Positions 58,509 through 59,477 of a DNA stretch of 59,477 nucleotides are shown here, in pieces; the stretch's first letter is position 1; every line of letters begins with the position of its first letter. A program made the position numbers and the translations under genes. The stretch is from Microvirga tunisiensis (GTDB lineage: Bacteria; Pseudomonadota; Alphaproteobacteria; Rhizobiales; Beijerinckiaceae). The notes under the pieces are model-generated. The model made no database searches, was not told the DNA's origin, and was given only the letters and a program-made list of their open reading frames with translations. The stretch lies in contig NZ_VOSK01000015.1 in NCBI RefSeq assembly GCF_009296175.1, forward strand, positions 1-59,477. The letters are read 5' to 3'.

Positions 58509-58590
58509 AGCCGATAGGAACAAGGAACAATCCGCTTTTCATCAAAACCACGGCAAACTGAAAAGGCAGGCATCATGGCCGGCCTGTTCC

Positions 58591-59477
58591 GTGTGCCGAG
58601 CATGTTCGACAGCTTGGAGGTGCAAGTCCTCTACCCAGCCTGATGGCGGCGAAGGGTTAGCAAAGCGCAAGGGCGCCACCGCGAGGTGGGGTCTGAAGGA
58701 AGCGTGGAGCAAAACCGCGACCTGATGAACAAGAACCGGATACGAGGCCGCCTCGGCCGGACGAGCAGGCGAAAGGCTGCAAAGTCCACGGTCATCAAAG
58801 ACCGAGGCGGTAAATCCGGCAGGTGTGCGGGGAAGGCGGTCGAACTTACCTCGGGAGATCTCCGGCATGTCCGATCTTCCGGACTGAGCGGGCTGCAAGG
58901 CCCGTGATCGTGGCGGAGAAGTCAGCAGACGGCATAGTAGGCCGCGAGGCCGAAGGCCCGAACGTCCGAGAGGGCAAGTAGAGCAGGTGTCTCGACGGAC
59001 CAAGCGGCAGCAACACCAACTTGAGTTGGCTTTCGGTGGTGGGGCAGAGGGTGAAACCCCGAGCCCACTCGCCGGAGGAGCCGAAGTCCTGTCGGCGGCA
59101 CCTACCCCCGAAAGCCCAGCGATCCCGGTGGGATCGATGATGGAGAGGATTGTCGCCCGCGACAATCTGAAGAAGGCGCTGGCCCAGGTCAGACGCAACA
59201 AAGGCGCGCCCGGCGTCGATGGCATGACCGTCGACGATCTGGCCGCCCACCTGAAGGACCACTGGCCCGAGATCAGGGCTCAACTTCTCAACGGCACCTA
59301 CCAGCCGCAGCCGGTGCGGCGCGTCGACATTCCGAAGGCATCGGGAGGCACTAGAGGCCTCGGGATTCCGTCGGTGCTCGACCGCTTCCTCCAGCAGGCG
59401 GTGATGCAGGTGCTGCAAGAGGATTGGGACCCGACCTTCTCGCCGTCGAGCTACGGGTTCAGGCCCGGACGCTCGGC
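58591..59477 (+). mobile_element. Group II intron, 5' part, cut by window edge
   Basis: A structured, gene-free stretch of about 400 bases leads into an intron reverse transcriptase, as expected for domains I-III of a bacterial group II intron. GTGTGCC at 58591 fits the GUGYG 5' end of such introns. A CAGGC/GCCTG hairpin followed by TT ends immediately before it, recalling introns that insert after terminator hairpins. Domains V and VI and the 3' end are outside the window, so the class and the borders are not proven. Confidence 0.65.
58987..59477 (+). CDS. ltrA: Group II intron reverse transcriptase/maturase, N-terminal part
   Basis: The first 163 codons of an intron-encoded protein that splices its intron and copies it into DNA. 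From the GTG at 58987 it reads SRRTKRQQHQLELAFGGGAE and later ERIVARDNLKKALAQVRRNK, then GAPGVDGMTVDDLAAHL and LGIPSVLDRFLQQAVMQVLQ, and the window ends in YGFRPGRSA, which are RT domains 0 to 2 of this family. The two ATG codons at 59137 and 59140 are alternative starts. The YADD active site would lie beyond the window edge. Confidence 0.9.
   Translation, partial: MSRRTKRQQHQLELAFGGGAEGETPSPLAGGAEVLSAAPTPESPAIPVGSMMERIVARDNLKKALAQVRRNKGAPGVDGMTVDDLAAHLKDHWPEIRAQLLNGTYQPQPVRRVDIPKASGGTRGLGIPSVLDRFLQQAVMQVLQEDWDPTFSPSSYGFRPGRS

Overview
The window looks like a chromosomal stretch of a high-GC alphaproteobacterium of the order Hyphomicrobiales (Rhizobiales), closest in gene content to the Methylobacterium/Microvirga/Bosea type. 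This rests on gene content, not a search: homospermidine synthase, a type III ornithine decarboxylase with an alphaproteobacterial leader region, an HWE-type histidine kinase, DUF2937, a fused indolepyruvate ferredoxin oxidoreductase, a TAXI-TRAP transporter and several families of palindromic intergenic repeats. Both edges sit in mobile DNA: the left edge cuts a transposase that resembles IS701, the right edge cuts a group II intron reverse transcriptase.

Layout. 0.1-7 kb: a structured leader and gltBD (glutamate synthase) with a strong terminator. 7-14 kb: cell envelope genes (SGNH/DUF459 protein, lytic transglycosylase, galU, kdsD, NfeD/stomatin pair) and hemH. 14-18.5 kb: HWE sensor kinase and a periplasmic 5'-nucleotidase. 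18.7-24.4 kb: ung, an aromatic aminotransferase and a 1166-residue indolepyruvate ferredoxin oxidoreductase, a plausible aromatic amino acid breakdown pair. 24.5-32 kb: DUF1007/NicO metal transport pair, gamma-glutamyltransferase, a small membrane protein and a TAXI-TRAP operon with DUF1850. 32-40.1 kb: a Tat-exported OpgG/OpgD protein and a metal (probably zinc) region: a 53-residue His-rich membrane peptide, znuC-znuB-znuA, a COG0523 GTPase with CxCC and a His loop, then a WD40 protein operon. 40.2-47.7 kb: a small unknown protein, homospermidine synthase, an MFS transporter, a broken GNAT gene, ornithine decarboxylase with a probable speF-type leader, and a second OpgG/OpgD protein. 48.2-53.9 kb: an NMT1/SsuA-type ABC importer, a MarR regulator, a DMT exporter, a TfoX-C protein and a hydroxyacid dehydrogenase. 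53.9-58 kb: three consecutive AraC regulators that are clearly paralogous. 58-59.5 kb: a small TPR-like reading frame in DNA that looks AT-richer, then the group II intron.

Three genes carry single lesions in otherwise conserved reading frames: a one-base loss near 37790, an in-frame amber stop at 39953 and a one-base gain near 43826. They are either real decay or residual sequence errors. The most notable unexplained signals are the His-rich peptide opening the znu operon and the palindrome in front of it, an 11-bp inverted repeat that encloses the kdsD start codon and contains a six-codon reading frame, the five-hairpin array upstream of gltB, and at least four families of palindromic dispersed repeats. 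No tRNA, rRNA or CRISPR array was seen.
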